The notes under the pieces are model-generated. The model had not been told where the DNA came from. It was given only the letters and a program-made list of their open reading frames with translations, and ran no database searches. The position numbers and the translations under genes are program-made. A stretch of 64,000 nucleotides of DNA, from NCBI GenBank assembly GCA_016708955.1, contig JADJES010000001.1, positions 434,001 through 498,000 on the forward strand, given 5' to 3'. Origin of the DNA: Nitrosomonas sp. Its GTDB lineage: Bacteria > Pseudomonadota > Gammaproteobacteria > Burkholderiales > Nitrosomonadaceae. Numbering within the stretch: position 1 is the first letter of the stretch; each line of letters starts with the position of its first letter. Shown in pieces: positions 1-8,582 of the stretch.

Positions 1-499
1 CGGCTACACCGCCATATTCATTGACGACAATGGCCATGTGATTCCGATTGCTGCGGAAATCCTTGAGCAGAACGTTCAGCCGTTTCGATTCCGGGATAAA
101 TACGGCCGGTCGCAACATGTCGCGCATAGCGAATTCTTCTTCACTGGCGTAATAGCGCAGCAGATCTTTTGCCAGCAGGATGCCGATGATGTTGTCTTCG
201 CTGCCTTCGGTGACCGGGAAACGTGAATGCGCAGCTTCAATCACAAACGGAATGAATTTTTCCGGTGTCTCGCTGATGTCGACGATATCCATTTGCGAGC
301 GCGGCACCATAATATCGCGTGCCTGCATTTCTGAAACCTGCATGACACCCTCGATCATGCTGAGTGCGTCCGAATCCAGTAAATTGCGCTCAAAGGCAGA
401 ATGCAAAACGGTAATGAGTTGTTCGCGGTCTTCCGGTTTGCGGATCAGCAAAGCGCCTAACCGCTCTAACCAGCCGCTTTTAGGAGGAGGTTCGTCCAT
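1..499 (-). CDS. corC: CorC/HlyC-type CBS-domain protein, N-terminal part (runs off the left edge)
   Basis: Reading leftwards from an ATG at 499, the frame is open to the window edge. It starts MDEPPPKSGWLERLG and contains the family motif RDIMVPRSQMDIVDI, a first CBS domain and the beginning of a second (VDEYGGVA at the edge). CorC-type proteins are cytoplasmic CBS/CorC_HlyC proteins linked to Mg2+/Co2+ efflux. The order phoH-ybeY-corC on one strand is the usual proteobacterial arrangement and supports the call. The start is chosen by fit to the family; no clear ribosome-binding site is visible. The C-terminal half is outside the window. Confidence 0.9.
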   Translation of the reverse strand, partial: MDEPPPKSGWLERLGALLIRKPEDREQLITVLHSAFERNLLDSDALSMIEGVMQVSEMQARDIMVPRSQMDIVDISETPEKFIPFVIEAAHSRFPVTEGSEDNIIGILLAKDLLRYYASEEEFAMRDMLRPAVFIPESKRLNVLLKDFRSNRNHMAIVVNEYGGVA

Positions 500-585
500 G
501 ATGTCGAGTGAGTCCAGTTGAAGTAAAAAAAAAAGAGAGTAAAGATTTTCTTCGCTGCTTACCCAAGCAAAGATTATTAATAGGA

Positions 586-1047
586 TTATTGTGGTGAAAT
601 TGCGTTGCCATGCTCTGTATATGGATCATCATAGCCAAGCCGGGCTAGTATTTGTGTTTCCATTTGTTCCATCACAACTGCTTCGGCATCTTCAATATGA
701 TCATACCCTTGCAAATGCAAAATCCCGTGAACAGTCAGATGCGCGTAATGTGCAATCAGGTTCTTATGCTGTTGCTGCGCCTCTTTGCTGACAACCGGCG
801 CGCAAAGCACGATATCGCCCGTTAAAGGCTGCGTATCGTCATAAACAAAAGTTAGCACGTTCGTCGCATAATCCTTATTGCGAAATTGATGGTTCAGTTC
901 ACATCCCTCCGCTTCATCCACAATGCGTAAAACAATCTCAGCTTCCTGTGTCAGTGCGGCTTTTACCCAGCGGCGGAACTGCGGCCGTGTGGGTGCGTCT
1001 GTGCTATTTGTCGCATACTGCACCATCAGCTTGAATGATTTCTCCAT
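586..1047 (-). CDS. ybeY: Endoribonuclease YbeY (16S rRNA maturation)
   Basis: This 153-residue protein has the diagnostic metal-binding motif HGILHLQGYDH (H-x3-H-x5-H) at about residues 107-117. That motif holds the zinc in YbeY, a single-strand-specific RNase that processes the 3' end of 16S rRNA and takes part in ribosome quality control. Length is normal for the family. The gene starts 12 nt after the phoH stop and leads into corC, so the three are probably cotranscribed. The acidic N-terminal half with the conserved NxxFRNKDYATNVLTF segment also fits YbeY. No oddities seen. Confidence 0.95.
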   Translation of the reverse strand: MEKSFKLMVQYATNSTDAPTRPQFRRWVKAALTQEAEIVLRIVDEAEGCELNHQFRNKDYATNVLTFVYDDTQPLTGDIVLCAPVVSKEAQQQHKNLIAHYAHLTVHGILHLQGYDHIEDAEAVVMEQMETQILARLGYDDPYTEHGNAISPQ

Positions 1048-1059
1048 GCGAAAGCCTTG

Positions 1060-2055
1060 TCAAGATTCCTGCTTACGCTTGTCGTGTTTTTCATAGGCAT
1101 TGACAATGCGTTGTACCAACGGATGTCTAACAACATCTTCGGATTTAAAATGCGTGAAAGCAATACCGCGGATGTCTTTGAGAACTTTCTGAACTTCCAC
1201 CAGCCCACTTTTTTGATGTTTGGGCAGATCGATCTGTGTCACATCGCCGGTAATCACAGCCTTGGAACCCAAGCCAATGCGCGTTAAGAACATTTTCATT
1301 TGTTCCGGCGTGGTGTTTTGTGCCTCATCCAGAATAATAAATGACTGATTCAGCGTGCGTCCGCGCATAAAAGCCAGCGGTGCGATTTCAATCGTATTAC
1401 GCTCAAATTGCTTGCTGGTTTTTTCAAATCCCATTAAATCATACAATGCGTCATACAGCGGGCGTAAATAAGGGTCCACTTTCTGGGTCATATCGCCGGG
1501 TAGAAACCCTAAACGCTCGCCCGCTTCAACCGCAGGACGGACCAAAATCAGGCGCGATACCAAACCACGTTCCAGCGCATCGACCGCGCTGGCTACTGCG
1601 AGATAAGTTTTGCCAGTACCAGCCGGGCCAATGGCAAAAGTGATATCGTGTTCCTGAATTTGTTGCAGATACAGCGCCTGGCGTTGGGTTCGGCCATATA
1701 AATTGCTGCGGCGTGTGAGTAGCGCGGGCTGTTTGATGGTTGCAGTCTTATCCGAATCATCGGCTTGGTTTGGCACGTTCTGCGGGCTCAGTGCTTCGAT
1801 CAAACCAAGTTGAACTTGCTCCAGACTCAGATGCTGCTGCGATTGGCTGTAGAAATTGCGTAATACTCGCGCGGCTAGTTCTGTCTGGACGGATTTTCCA
1901 GATAAGCTGAAATGTTCACCGCGACGTGAGATGGCTACATCCAATGCTGTTTCAACCTGTTTGAGGTTTTCATCCAAAGCGCCGCAAAGATTCGCGAGTC
2001 GCTGGTTATCGGCTGGCGTGAAAGAAATTTCGAGGGGTGTAGGTTTCAATATCAA
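1060..2055 (-). CDS. phoH: PhoH-like ATPase (YbeZ)
   Basis: A 331-residue PhoH-family P-loop ATPase. The Walker A motif GPAGTGKTYLA lies near residues 143-153 and a Walker B-like FIILDEAQN near 237-245, followed by the SGLVEV and FxxxDVVRHPLV signatures of YbeZ. The protein acts in the cytoplasm with YbeY; its exact activity is unsettled. The gene lies between miaB and ybeY as in most beta- and gammaproteobacteria. The apparent start is a TTG at 2055, with a second TTG two codons later. No ATG is available near the conserved N terminus, so the start is uncertain by a few codons. Confidence 0.93.
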   Translation of the reverse strand: MILKPTPLEISFTPADNQRLANLCGALDENLKQVETALDVAISRRGEHFSLSGKSVQTELAARVLRNFYSQSQQHLSLEQVQLGLIEALSPQNVPNQADDSDKTATIKQPALLTRRSNLYGRTQRQALYLQQIQEHDITFAIGPAGTGKTYLAVASAVDALERGLVSRLILVRPAVEAGERLGFLPGDMTQKVDPYLRPLYDALYDLMGFEKTSKQFERNTIEIAPLAFMRGRTLNQSFIILDEAQNTTPEQMKMFLTRIGLGSKAVITGDVTQIDLPKHQKSGLVEVQKVLKDIRGIAFTHFKSEDVVRHPLVQRIVNAYEKHDKRKQES

Positions 2056-2130
2056 GCGATGCTGTTACGATAATCTAATTCTCTCAGCGGGCGGGATACT
2101 TTGCAAGTAAAAACCTTCTGTGAGCATTCT

Positions 2131-3459
2131 TTAGTCATGCAATATTTCGCCGCGCAACGTATGTGATCGTGCTTCCGTGATGCGCACGTTGACAAAACAG
2201 CCGACCTGCTCAGGATTGCTCGTTAAATTAACGACACGATTATTATCCGTGCGCCCATAAAACTCATCCGCATTCTTTTTGGATACACCTTCCAGAAGTA
2301 CTCGCTGTATCGAACCGATCATTTGTTGACTGATTTTTGCGCACTGCTGATTAATTTGCGCCTGCAATCGATGCAGCCTTTCGAGTTTGACTTCCTGTGA
2401 CGTGTCATCAGGCAGATCAGCAGCCGGTGTGCCCGGACGCGGACTGTAGATAAAACTGTAGGAATCGTCAAAGTTCATATCTTCAACCAATTTAAGGGTT
2501 GCTGCAAAATCCGCCTCAGTTTCTCCGGGAAACCCAATGATGAAATCAGAAGTTACTGAAATATCCGGGCGTATCGCACGTACTTTGCGAATGATCGATT
2601 TGTATTCCAATACACTATATCCCCGTTTCATCGCCGCCAGCACCCGGTCGGAACCGGATTGCACCGGCAGATGCAGGTGGTTGACCAGTTTGGGCAAATG
2701 ACTATAAGCCTGAATCAAACGGGTGGTGAATTCTTTCGGATGTGAAGTAGAATACCGAATGCGCTCGATTCCCGGTATTTCGTGAAGGTATTCAAGCAGC
2801 AAGGCAAAATCAGCGATCCCGCCGTCATTCATCACGCCCAGATAAGCGTTGACATTTTGCCCCAGCAGCGTGATTTCCTTGATGCCTTGATCCGCCAGAA
2901 TAGCAATTTCTGTCAACACGTCATCCAATGGACGTGAAACTTCCTCACCGCGCGTATACGGCACCACACAAAAACTGCAATATTTGCTACAGCCTTCCAT
3001 AATCGAAACAAAGGCCGTGACGCCTTCGGTACGAGCGAGCGGCAGGTGATCGAATTTTTCGATTTCAGGAAACGAAATGTCAACTTGTGAACGGCCGGTT
3101 GACTTGCGGGTTTCGATGAGTTGCGGCAACCGGTGCAGCGTTTGCGGCCCAAACACAACATCCACATACGGTGCGCGGCTGACAATTGCTTTGCCTTCCT
3201 GGCTGGCGACGCAGCCACCCACACCAATCAATAAATTGGGATTGTTTTCTTTCAGATGCCGGACACGGCCCAAATCATGAAATACTTTTTCTTGCGCTTT
3301 TTCGCGTACTGAACAGGTATTGAACAGAATGATATCGGCTTCTGCCGGATCATCGGTGCATTCCATGCCATAAGCGGCGTGCAGGACATCGGCCATTTTC
3401 TCCGAGTCATATTCGTTCATCTGGCAACCAAAGGTTTTAATATAAAGCTTGTTACTCAC
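2131..3459 (-). CDS. miaB: tRNA-2-methylthio-N6-dimethylallyladenosine synthase MiaB
   Basis: A 442-residue radical-SAM methylthiotransferase. The N-terminal UPF0004 domain begins YIKTFGCQMNEYDSEKM and supplies three cluster cysteines (GCQMN, NTCSVREKA, GGCVASQEG). The radical-SAM motif CSKYCSFC follows at about residues 157-164, and a C-terminal TRAM domain ends the protein. MiaB adds a methylthio group at C2 of i6A37 in tRNAs that read UNN codons. It heads the miaB-phoH-ybeY-corC block, with 75 bp between its stop and the phoH start. All cluster ligands are present and length is normal. Confidence 0.96.
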   Translation of the reverse strand: MSNKLYIKTFGCQMNEYDSEKMADVLHAAYGMECTDDPAEADIILFNTCSVREKAQEKVFHDLGRVRHLKENNPNLLIGVGGCVASQEGKAIVSRAPYVDVVFGPQTLHRLPQLIETRKSTGRSQVDISFPEIEKFDHLPLARTEGVTAFVSIMEGCSKYCSFCVVPYTRGEEVSRPLDDVLTEIAILADQGIKEITLLGQNVNAYLGVMNDGGIADFALLLEYLHEIPGIERIRYSTSHPKEFTTRLIQAYSHLPKLVNHLHLPVQSGSDRVLAAMKRGYSVLEYKSIIRKVRAIRPDISVTSDFIIGFPGETEADFAATLKLVEDMNFDDSYSFIYSPRPGTPAADLPDDTSQEVKLERLHRLQAQINQQCAKISQQMIGSIQRVLLEGVSKKNADEFYGRTDNNRVVNLTSNPEQVGCFVNVRITEARSHTLRGEILHD

Positions 3460-3477
3460 GAATTGTCTGGTGCTGTT

Positions 3478-3846
3478 TTAAAAAAAGAAAAAACGTTTTT
3501 TAGGCGCTGGTATCTGCTGCCCTTCATGCTCCGCCGCTTTCACTTCGTCCGGGGTCAGAATCCAGACGCGGTGCAAATTTCCCATGATGTCCAACTGGTA
3601 GCGAACAGTCCCAATATAGTTCGCCACGCTCGGCAAGATTATCAGATTATCAACACCCCGGATTTGCCCGCCAGGCGCCATTATCATTTTCTGACCATTG
3701 ATAGTGAACTGCGGAAAGGAAACCGCGGTTAGTTTACCCAGTTTGCTGTCGGGCGGGAAATTTCTTTGCAGTTGGCTAAAAACAGGATGCGAAAGCGTGA
3801 TCAATACAATCACCAGAAACAATTGCATCAACTGTGCTTTTTTCAT
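3478..3846 (-). CDS. Small exported protein of unknown function
   Basis: A protein of about 122 residues with a clear Sec signal peptide (MKKAQLMQLFLVIVLITLSHPVFS) and a mature part of about 100 residues ending KKRFFFF. I do not recognise a named domain. The mature part is predicted beta-rich and contains GQKMIMAPGGQIRGVDNLIILP, which looks like a conserved periplasmic module. A TTG 15 nt upstream would extend the frame, but the ATG at 3846 gives a normal signal peptide and is preferred. It lies 18 bp upstream of miaB on the same strand and may be cotranscribed with it. Function not inferred. Confidence 0.7.
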   Translation of the reverse strand: MKKAQLMQLFLVIVLITLSHPVFSQLQRNFPPDSKLGKLTAVSFPQFTINGQKMIMAPGGQIRGVDNLIILPSVANYIGTVRYQLDIMGNLHRVWILTPDEVKAAEHEGQQIPAPKKRFFFF

Positions 3847-4166
3847 AATTTTACTGGACAAAAGCTGGATAAAAGGCGAATGGATAATAAACGTTACGAA
3901 TCAGGAGTTTGAATCTTAGTCTATGCCTAATTTCTTATATAATCCTTATGATACGCTAAAGGGAAATTTGGTATCAACGAATTTGTAGCTCCCGAGTAAT
4001 AAATGATGAAACGACTCTGGATGAATGCAGCTGATACCTCAAATCAAGTAATATTCCCGGCTAAACCAATCAACGTCAAGGATATGTCTAAATTAGGCTG
4101 ACAGGTCTTCACGAATTCCCTGTTTTTCCATCAGTTTTTTGTCCCCACTGCCTGTTCTACAATCTC
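3847..4166. other. Intergenic stretch, no gene seen
   Basis: About 320 bp between the exported protein and the ArsR-type regulator, both of which are on the minus strand. I see no open frame with a ribosome-binding site, no RNA gene and no convincing terminator hairpin. It may hold the promoter for the miaB block, but no clear -35/-10 pair was recognised. Confidence 0.5.
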
Positions 4167-4487
4167 CTAGCCAACTTTACAATAAAGGCTAATTAATGTT
4201 TTCATAATTTGAGTTGCTTCCGGGCTTACCAAACTGTAATAAATGAATTTTCCTTTACGTTCAGTCATCACAAGCTTTTCTTCCCGCAGTACCGTGAGTT
4301 GTTGTGAAAGTGTTGGCTGTTGAATTCCTAATATTTTTTCTAATTCGCCAACATTCCTGGTCCCCTGACTAAGCTGGCACAAAATAAGCAGTCGATCTTC
4401 ATTCGCTAACACTTTCAATATTCCGCATGCCCCCGAAACAGATTCGCATAGGGTTGAAATGCCTGGAGAATCTAATTGCGTTTTCAT
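4167..4487 (-). CDS. ArsR/SmtB-family repressor, BigR/SqrR-like (candidate sulfide/persulfide sensor)
   Basis: A 106-residue winged-helix regulator with the ArsR-type recognition segment QPTLSQQLTVLREEKLV at residues 57-73. It has cysteines at 37 (LLILCQLSQG) and 103 (SLYCKVG). These match the positions of the two cysteines that form a di- or tetrasulfide bond in the persulfide sensors BigR and SqrR. Metal-site motifs of ArsR/CzrA (such as ELCVCDL) are absent. Two further cysteines (14 and 21) lie in the N-terminal arm. The gene is divergent from a DsrE-like and an SQR-like gene, which suits a sulfur-responsive repressor of that operon. The family call is firm; the ligand is inference. Confidence 0.85.
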   Translation of the reverse strand: MKTQLDSPGISTLCESVSGACGILKVLANEDRLLILCQLSQGTRNVGELEKILGIQQPTLSQQLTVLREEKLVMTERKGKFIYYSLVSPEATQIMKTLISLYCKVG

Positions 4488-4514
4488 GGAATTTATTTAT
4501 AAAATGAGTAATAT

Positions 4515-4560
4515 GTTTACATATGATATATACAGTGATATATTGATGTCAAGTATAAAC
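4515..4560. promoter_or_regulatory. AT-rich imperfect dyad, candidate operator of the ArsR-type repressor
   Basis: Just upstream of the repressor start, GTTTA (4515-4519) and TAAAC (4556-4560) form an inverted pair around a very AT-rich core with two GATATAT blocks (4525-4531 and 4537-4543). The position between divergent genes fits an autoregulatory operator. The dyad is imperfect and AT-rich DNA yields such patterns by chance, so this is only a candidate. Confidence 0.3.
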
Positions 4561-4812
4561 GTTTAGTTTCTATTGATCCAAGCTAACGACGTGCGGACGG
4601 GGAAGATGCCGCCGGCGGTAGAAGAAAATGGCATTTTTTTTCAAATCTTTTACAAGTGTCTTTCAGTGGCCTCTGTCCATGAGTAAAGTTTATGAAAAAA
4701 TAGTATTAAATTCGAGCATAGCAGTATCGCTTTAAAATTACCTTTAAGTCAGAGTAAATTTAGCGTAACCTATTTATTAAAAATGATTTTTAAATTTTCA
4801 GGAGAACTAACC

Positions 4813-4878
4813 ATGCTTGAAGAAAAATCTATAACTTCTACTGCCGGGCTCTGCTTTCATTCTTATTATCTGTATTGA
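4813..4878 (+). CDS. Possible 21-residue leader peptide
   Basis: An ATG at 4813 is preceded by an ideal AGGAG eight nt upstream (4800-4804). It opens a 21-codon frame (MLEEKSITSTAGLCFHSYYLY) ending in TGA. It lies between the divergent repressor and the dsrE-like gene, on the strand of the latter. It could be a leader peptide or the remnant of a deleted gene. Only the ribosome-binding site supports it. Confidence 0.25.
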   Translation: MLEEKSITSTAGLCFHSYYLY

Positions 4879-4889
4879 GGCAGGTTGAT

Positions 4890-4917
4890 TTGCACAAAGC
4901 CCTTCGTTTAATAGAAT
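4890..4917 (+). promoter_or_regulatory. Candidate sigma-70 promoter for the dsrE-sqr operon
   Basis: TTGCAC at 4890-4895 and TAGAAT at 4912-4917 are separated by 16 bp. They match four of six and five of six consensus positions respectively. Transcription would start near 4924, about 54 nt before the DsrE-like ATG. Confidence 0.35.
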
Positions 4918-4977
4918 CAGGATAAAAAACGGAGGGCAGAGATAAAATTGCCACACTTTATTAAATTAGGAGGTTGA

Positions 4978-5331
4978 ATGCATTACGTTATTTCAGCAAC
5001 TTGGGGACCAACCGATGTCACACGGGCTGCGTTACCGTTTATTTTTGCGGCCTCTGCCTTGCAAGCAGGAGATACAGTAATGATGATGCTGTTTCATGAT
5101 GCAGTCACTATCGCTGTCGACGGAACTCATCAGAAAATGGTTCCTTTCGGCCCACCGGCAAAATTCGCTGAGGTGTTTTCCAACCCGAATGCTAAGGTTC
5201 TGGTATGTAAACCTTGTGCTGAGGTGCGATCCATCAATGAAGATATGCTGGTAAAGAATGCTGCTTTTGGGGGCATGAGCGATCTGCATCAAGATGTATC
5301 GCGTGCAGATGCGAAATTCATCAGTTTCTAA
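4978..5331 (+). CDS. DsrE-like sulfur-relay family protein
   Basis: A 117-residue single-domain protein of the DsrE/DsrF-like fold, preceded by a strong ribosome-binding site (TAGGAGG, 7 nt spacing). Recognisable parts are the N-terminal beta strand with YVISATWGPTDVTRA, a central helix-strand unit ending in LVCKPCAEVR, and C-terminal residues close to a mobile loop. The CxxC pair at about residues 77-80 could carry persulfide, as in DsrE and TusD relatives. It precedes an SQR-like gene, suggesting handling of sulfane sulfur released by sulfide oxidation. The exact role is inferred from family and context. Confidence 0.7.
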   Translation: MHYVISATWGPTDVTRAALPFIFAASALQAGDTVMMMLFHDAVTIAVDGTHQKMVPFGPPAKFAEVFSNPNAKVLVCKPCAEVRSINEDMLVKNAAFGGMSDLHQDVSRADAKFISF

Positions 5332-5515
5332 TCGGAGAATTTGTGAAAAGCAACGAAGAAAAGGAGGCTAATGATTTGTTGAGCTAAGTGATCATCGTGC
5401 AATCGGCACTTCTTCATGGCTGATGCTTGATTTTAATGTGGCCATCCAGTTAAAACGTCTTTTGTAGATGTTTACGTAACACCGGCAAAATTAACTGTTC
5501 AATAAGGAGAGCAGC

Positions 5516-6802
5516 ATGGCTCGTATTGTAATTTTAGGTGCAGGTATTGGCGGCGTACCCATGGCTTTCGAAATGAAGGAAATGGTAGGCAAGAAACATG
5601 ATGTCACTGTGATTTCCGATACGCCTACTTTTCATTTTGTTCCCTCAAATCCTTGGGTTCCTCCAAAATGGCGTAAACCGGAAGATCTAAAGATTGAGTT
5701 AGCGCCGGTGATGAAAAAGAAGGGCATAGAATTCATTCAAAAAGCGGCAGCGAAAGTTGACCCAGTTAATAATCAAGTTCAGTTAGCTGATAACTCAACC
5801 GTTGCTTACGACTTCCTGATTATTGCCACCGGCCCGCGTCTAGCGTTTGATGAGATTCCCGGCCTGGGCCCAAATGGCTATACTTCATCGGTCTGTCATG
5901 TTGATCACGCCGCCATTGCCGCGGAAGATCTGGATAAGTTCATGCAAAATCCTGGCCCGATTGTTGTCGGTGCAGTTCAAGGAGCATCCTGCTTCGGCCC
6001 TGCATATGAATATTTGATGATCCTCGAGACGGAATTACGTAACAGGAAAATCCGCGATAAAGTACCCATGACTTTCGTAACCTCGGAACCTTATATCGGC
6101 CATTTGGGCTTAGGTGGGGTTGGCGATACCAAAGGCTTACTAGAAAGCGCCCTACGCGACAAAACCATCAAATGGATAACGAATGCCAAAATCGACAAAA
6201 TTGAACCGGGTTTGATCTTTGTCACGGAAGTGGATGAGGATGGTAATGACAAGAAAAAACATGAGTTGCCTTTTAAACACTCAATGATGCTGCCCGCTTT
6301 CACAGGTGTTGATGCCGTGCGCCATGTCAATGCGGAAGGTTTGGTTAATGCGCGCGGCTTTGTTCTGGTGGATGAATATCAACGTAATAAAACATTTAAA
6401 AATATATACTCTGTTGGTGTTTGTATCGCTATTCCACCGATTGAAAAGACACCGCTGCCAGTTGGTGCACCGAAAACCGGCTATATGATCGAATCGATGG
6501 TAACAGCCACTGCGCATAATATTGCCGACGAATTGGCTGGCAAAGAGCCGACACACAAAGCAACATGGAATGCTTTGTGTCTGGCTGATTTAGGCGACAC
6601 CGGAGTAGCTTTTCTGGCTATCCCGCAAATTCCACCGCGTAACACCACCTGGTCGGCTGAAGGTAAATGGGTGCATCTGGCTAAAATCGGCTTCGAGAAA
6701 TATTTCATGCGCAAAATACGCAAGGGCATTAGTGAGCCCTATTATGAAAAATTAATACTTAAGCTATTGGGTGTGACCCGGATAAAAGAGAAGGGAGAAT
6801 AA
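5516..6802 (+). CDS. Sulfide:quinone oxidoreductase-like FAD flavoprotein
   Basis: A 428-residue FAD/NAD(P)-dependent oxidoreductase of the SQR/flavocytochrome c sulfide dehydrogenase family, with the ribosome-binding site AAGGAG. The dinucleotide-binding motif GAGIGGVPMAFEM is at residues 8-20 and the second GxG-type segment ATGPRL at 104-109. Cysteines at 127 (SSVCHVDHA), 159 (GASCFGPAYE), 303 (GVCIAIPP) and 355 (NALCLADLGD) include the two N-terminal cysteines of the SQR active site. The third catalytic cysteine is one of the last two. The C terminus (residues 390-428) is amphipathic and basic, as expected for membrane attachment. Expected activity is sulfide oxidation to sulfane sulfur with quinone reduction. 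Confidence 0.82.
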   Translation: MARIVILGAGIGGVPMAFEMKEMVGKKHDVTVISDTPTFHFVPSNPWVPPKWRKPEDLKIELAPVMKKKGIEFIQKAAAKVDPVNNQVQLADNSTVAYDFLIIATGPRLAFDEIPGLGPNGYTSSVCHVDHAAIAAEDLDKFMQNPGPIVVGAVQGASCFGPAYEYLMILETELRNRKIRDKVPMTFVTSEPYIGHLGLGGVGDTKGLLESALRDKTIKWITNAKIDKIEPGLIFVTEVDEDGNDKKKHELPFKHSMMLPAFTGVDAVRHVNAEGLVNARGFVLVDEYQRNKTFKNIYSVGVCIAIPPIEKTPLPVGAPKTGYMIESMVTATAHNIADELAGKEPTHKATWNALCLADLGDTGVAFLAIPQIPPRNTTWSAEGKWVHLAKIGFEKYFMRKIRKGISEPYYEKLILKLLGVTRIKEKGE

Positions 6803-6803
6803 A

Positions 6804-7004
6804 ATGACAATTGATAGAGCAGTGCTTGCAGTTGCCGGCAGCTTTATTCTAATCAGTTTAGTGTTGGCACATTTGCATTCTGAAAACTGGCTATGGTTTA
6901 CTGCCTTTGTAGGTGCTAATTTGTTGCAATCGGCATTTACCGGATTTTGCCCAATGGCTATGATCCTTAAAAAATTAGGCATTAAACCGGGCAGCGCATT
7001 CTGA
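6804..7004 (+). CDS. DUF2892 (YgaP-type) inner-membrane protein
   Basis: A 66-residue protein starting 1 nt after the SQR-like stop, with GGGAG as ribosome-binding site. It has two hydrophobic helices (residues 5-24 and about 30-46) and the DUF2892 signature GANLLQSAFTGFCPMAMILKKLG, whose cysteine is conserved. This is the membrane module fused to rhodanese in E. coli YgaP; here it stands alone. Tight spacing indicates cotranscription with the flavoprotein. Its role in sulfur handling is inferred from context. Confidence 0.85.
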   Translation: MTIDRAVLAVAGSFILISLVLAHLHSENWLWFTAFVGANLLQSAFTGFCPMAMILKKLGIKPGSAF

Positions 7005-7173
7005 TCGCGCGCAATTGCGGCGCGTCGCTTTAATAAGCTAACGCCCCATTGAGTGTCATATTCCTTATCGCGAAGCCTATTTGGAACATAAAAAAGATGC
7101 TTTTTATCAATTCTCTGCGATTATTTTTGGCGCAACGGAGAAGTAACTCAGTCTGCAAAACATACGCAAAGAT

Positions 7174-8571
7174 ATGCTCAAAACAACCAAAGACAAACTG
7201 GCGCTAAGCCTCTTACCGATACTTATTTTTTCGAACCTGTCGTTAGGCGCAGATCATCCCTTCCAGAATGTCGCCACACAAACATCACAGGAAAAATTAG
7301 CTCCCCTATCGTTCACATTGAAGCAGGCTGTTGATCACGCACTAGCCAACAACCCTGATTTGCAAATTGCGATAGAACGCATCAGTCATGCAGAAGCTCA
7401 ATTAGGCATCGCTCTGTCCGCGTTTTATCCGCAAGTAACCGCCAGAGCCAGCTATGAGAATTCCAACAATCCGGCTCAGGTATTTTCCATGATCTTGGCA
7501 CAACGGGATTTCAATGCTAATTCTATCCAAGACATTAATAACCCCGGTTATCGGCAAAACTTCCGCCCCGAAATCATAGGGAGGCTATCACTCTTTCGAG
7601 GCGGGCAAGATTATCACCAAAGTAAAGCCGCTGAGCTGGGCATCGATGCGGCTGAATTTGAGCGTTCAGCAGTACACAATGCCTTGATTGAAGCCGTAAC
7701 TACTTCCTATTATGCTTATCTAGCCGCACTGGAAGCGCAAAAAGTCGCTCAAGATTCCACTCATGCAATTACCAGTGAGCTGAATCAAACACAACTAAAA
7801 TACGATGCGGGAACCGCTCTTAAATCCGATGTATTATCATTGGAAGTAAAATTGGCAGAAGTACAAGATGCCGGAATCAGAGCCGCCAATGGCATTGAGT
7901 TATCCAAAACCAGCATTGCTAACTTACTTGGTCTTCCAAGTAATCAAGCCTTTACTATTTTATCTCCCCTTTCCATATTAACCAAACCCAAATTGACGAC
8001 TTCGTTTAATGACCTGCTTGATCTGGCAATGACGGAGCGCCCGGAAATCAAGGCAGCCGCCAAACAAGTGGAAATCAGAGTGCATCAGTTAAAAATCGAG
8101 CAAGGTGCTTATTTACCTAAAGTAGATGCTTTTGTGAGTTATGGTCAAAATAGCCAGCATCCAGGCTTTTCTGGTCAAAGAGACAATGTTACCGTCGGTG
8201 TTGCTGCAGAAATGAATCTGTTTTCAGGATTCAATACCAAACAACGCATCAGCGCTGCTGAACGAAAATTAGCAGAAGTGCGTGAAATGGAAAGAAAAAC
8301 CAAACTGGCTATTGAACAAGAAGTAAAAATTGCTCTTCTAAAACTTGAAGAAGCTTTGGCCCGGCTGCGTGTCACCGAAGCTTCAGTGCGAGCGGCTAAT
8401 GAGGCGCTAAGATTGGTTAATGAAGAAAGACGCGCAGGCATGGTCACAGTAACTCGTTATATCGAATCTGAGGTTGCTAGGAATAAAGCGCAATCCAATT
8501 CTATCGCAGCCCATTACGATGCCCTCAATGCTGAAACTGCGTTAAGAAAAGCAATTGGCGACTGGAAATAA
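7174..8571 (+). CDS. TolC-family outer-membrane efflux channel
   Basis: A 465-residue outer-membrane factor with a Sec signal peptide (residues 1-26) and two homologous OEP halves of long coiled-coil helices. The first half starts LKQAVDHALANNPDLQIAIERI and the second FNDLLDLAMTERPEIKAAAKQVEI. Both halves carry the typical strand segments leading into the channel barrel. The length is normal. The gene is 169 bp after the DUF2892 gene and 11 bp before the adaptor gene, so it belongs to the RND trio. The intergenic gap before it (7005-7173) shows no obvious promoter. Confidence 0.9.
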   Translation: MLKTTKDKLALSLLPILIFSNLSLGADHPFQNVATQTSQEKLAPLSFTLKQAVDHALANNPDLQIAIERISHAEAQLGIALSAFYPQVTARASYENSNNPAQVFSMILAQRDFNANSIQDINNPGYRQNFRPEIIGRLSLFRGGQDYHQSKAAELGIDAAEFERSAVHNALIEAVTTSYYAYLAALEAQKVAQDSTHAITSELNQTQLKYDAGTALKSDVLSLEVKLAEVQDAGIRAANGIELSKTSIANLLGLPSNQAFTILSPLSILTKPKLTTSFNDLLDLAMTERPEIKAAAKQVEIRVHQLKIEQGAYLPKVDAFVSYGQNSQHPGFSGQRDNVTVGVAAEMNLFSGFNTKQRISAAERKLAEVREMERKTKLAIEQEVKIALLKLEEALARLRVTEASVRAANEALRLVNEERRAGMVTVTRYIESEVARNKAQSNSIAAHYDALNAETALRKAIGDWK

Positions 8572-8582
8572 AGGGGGTTCTC

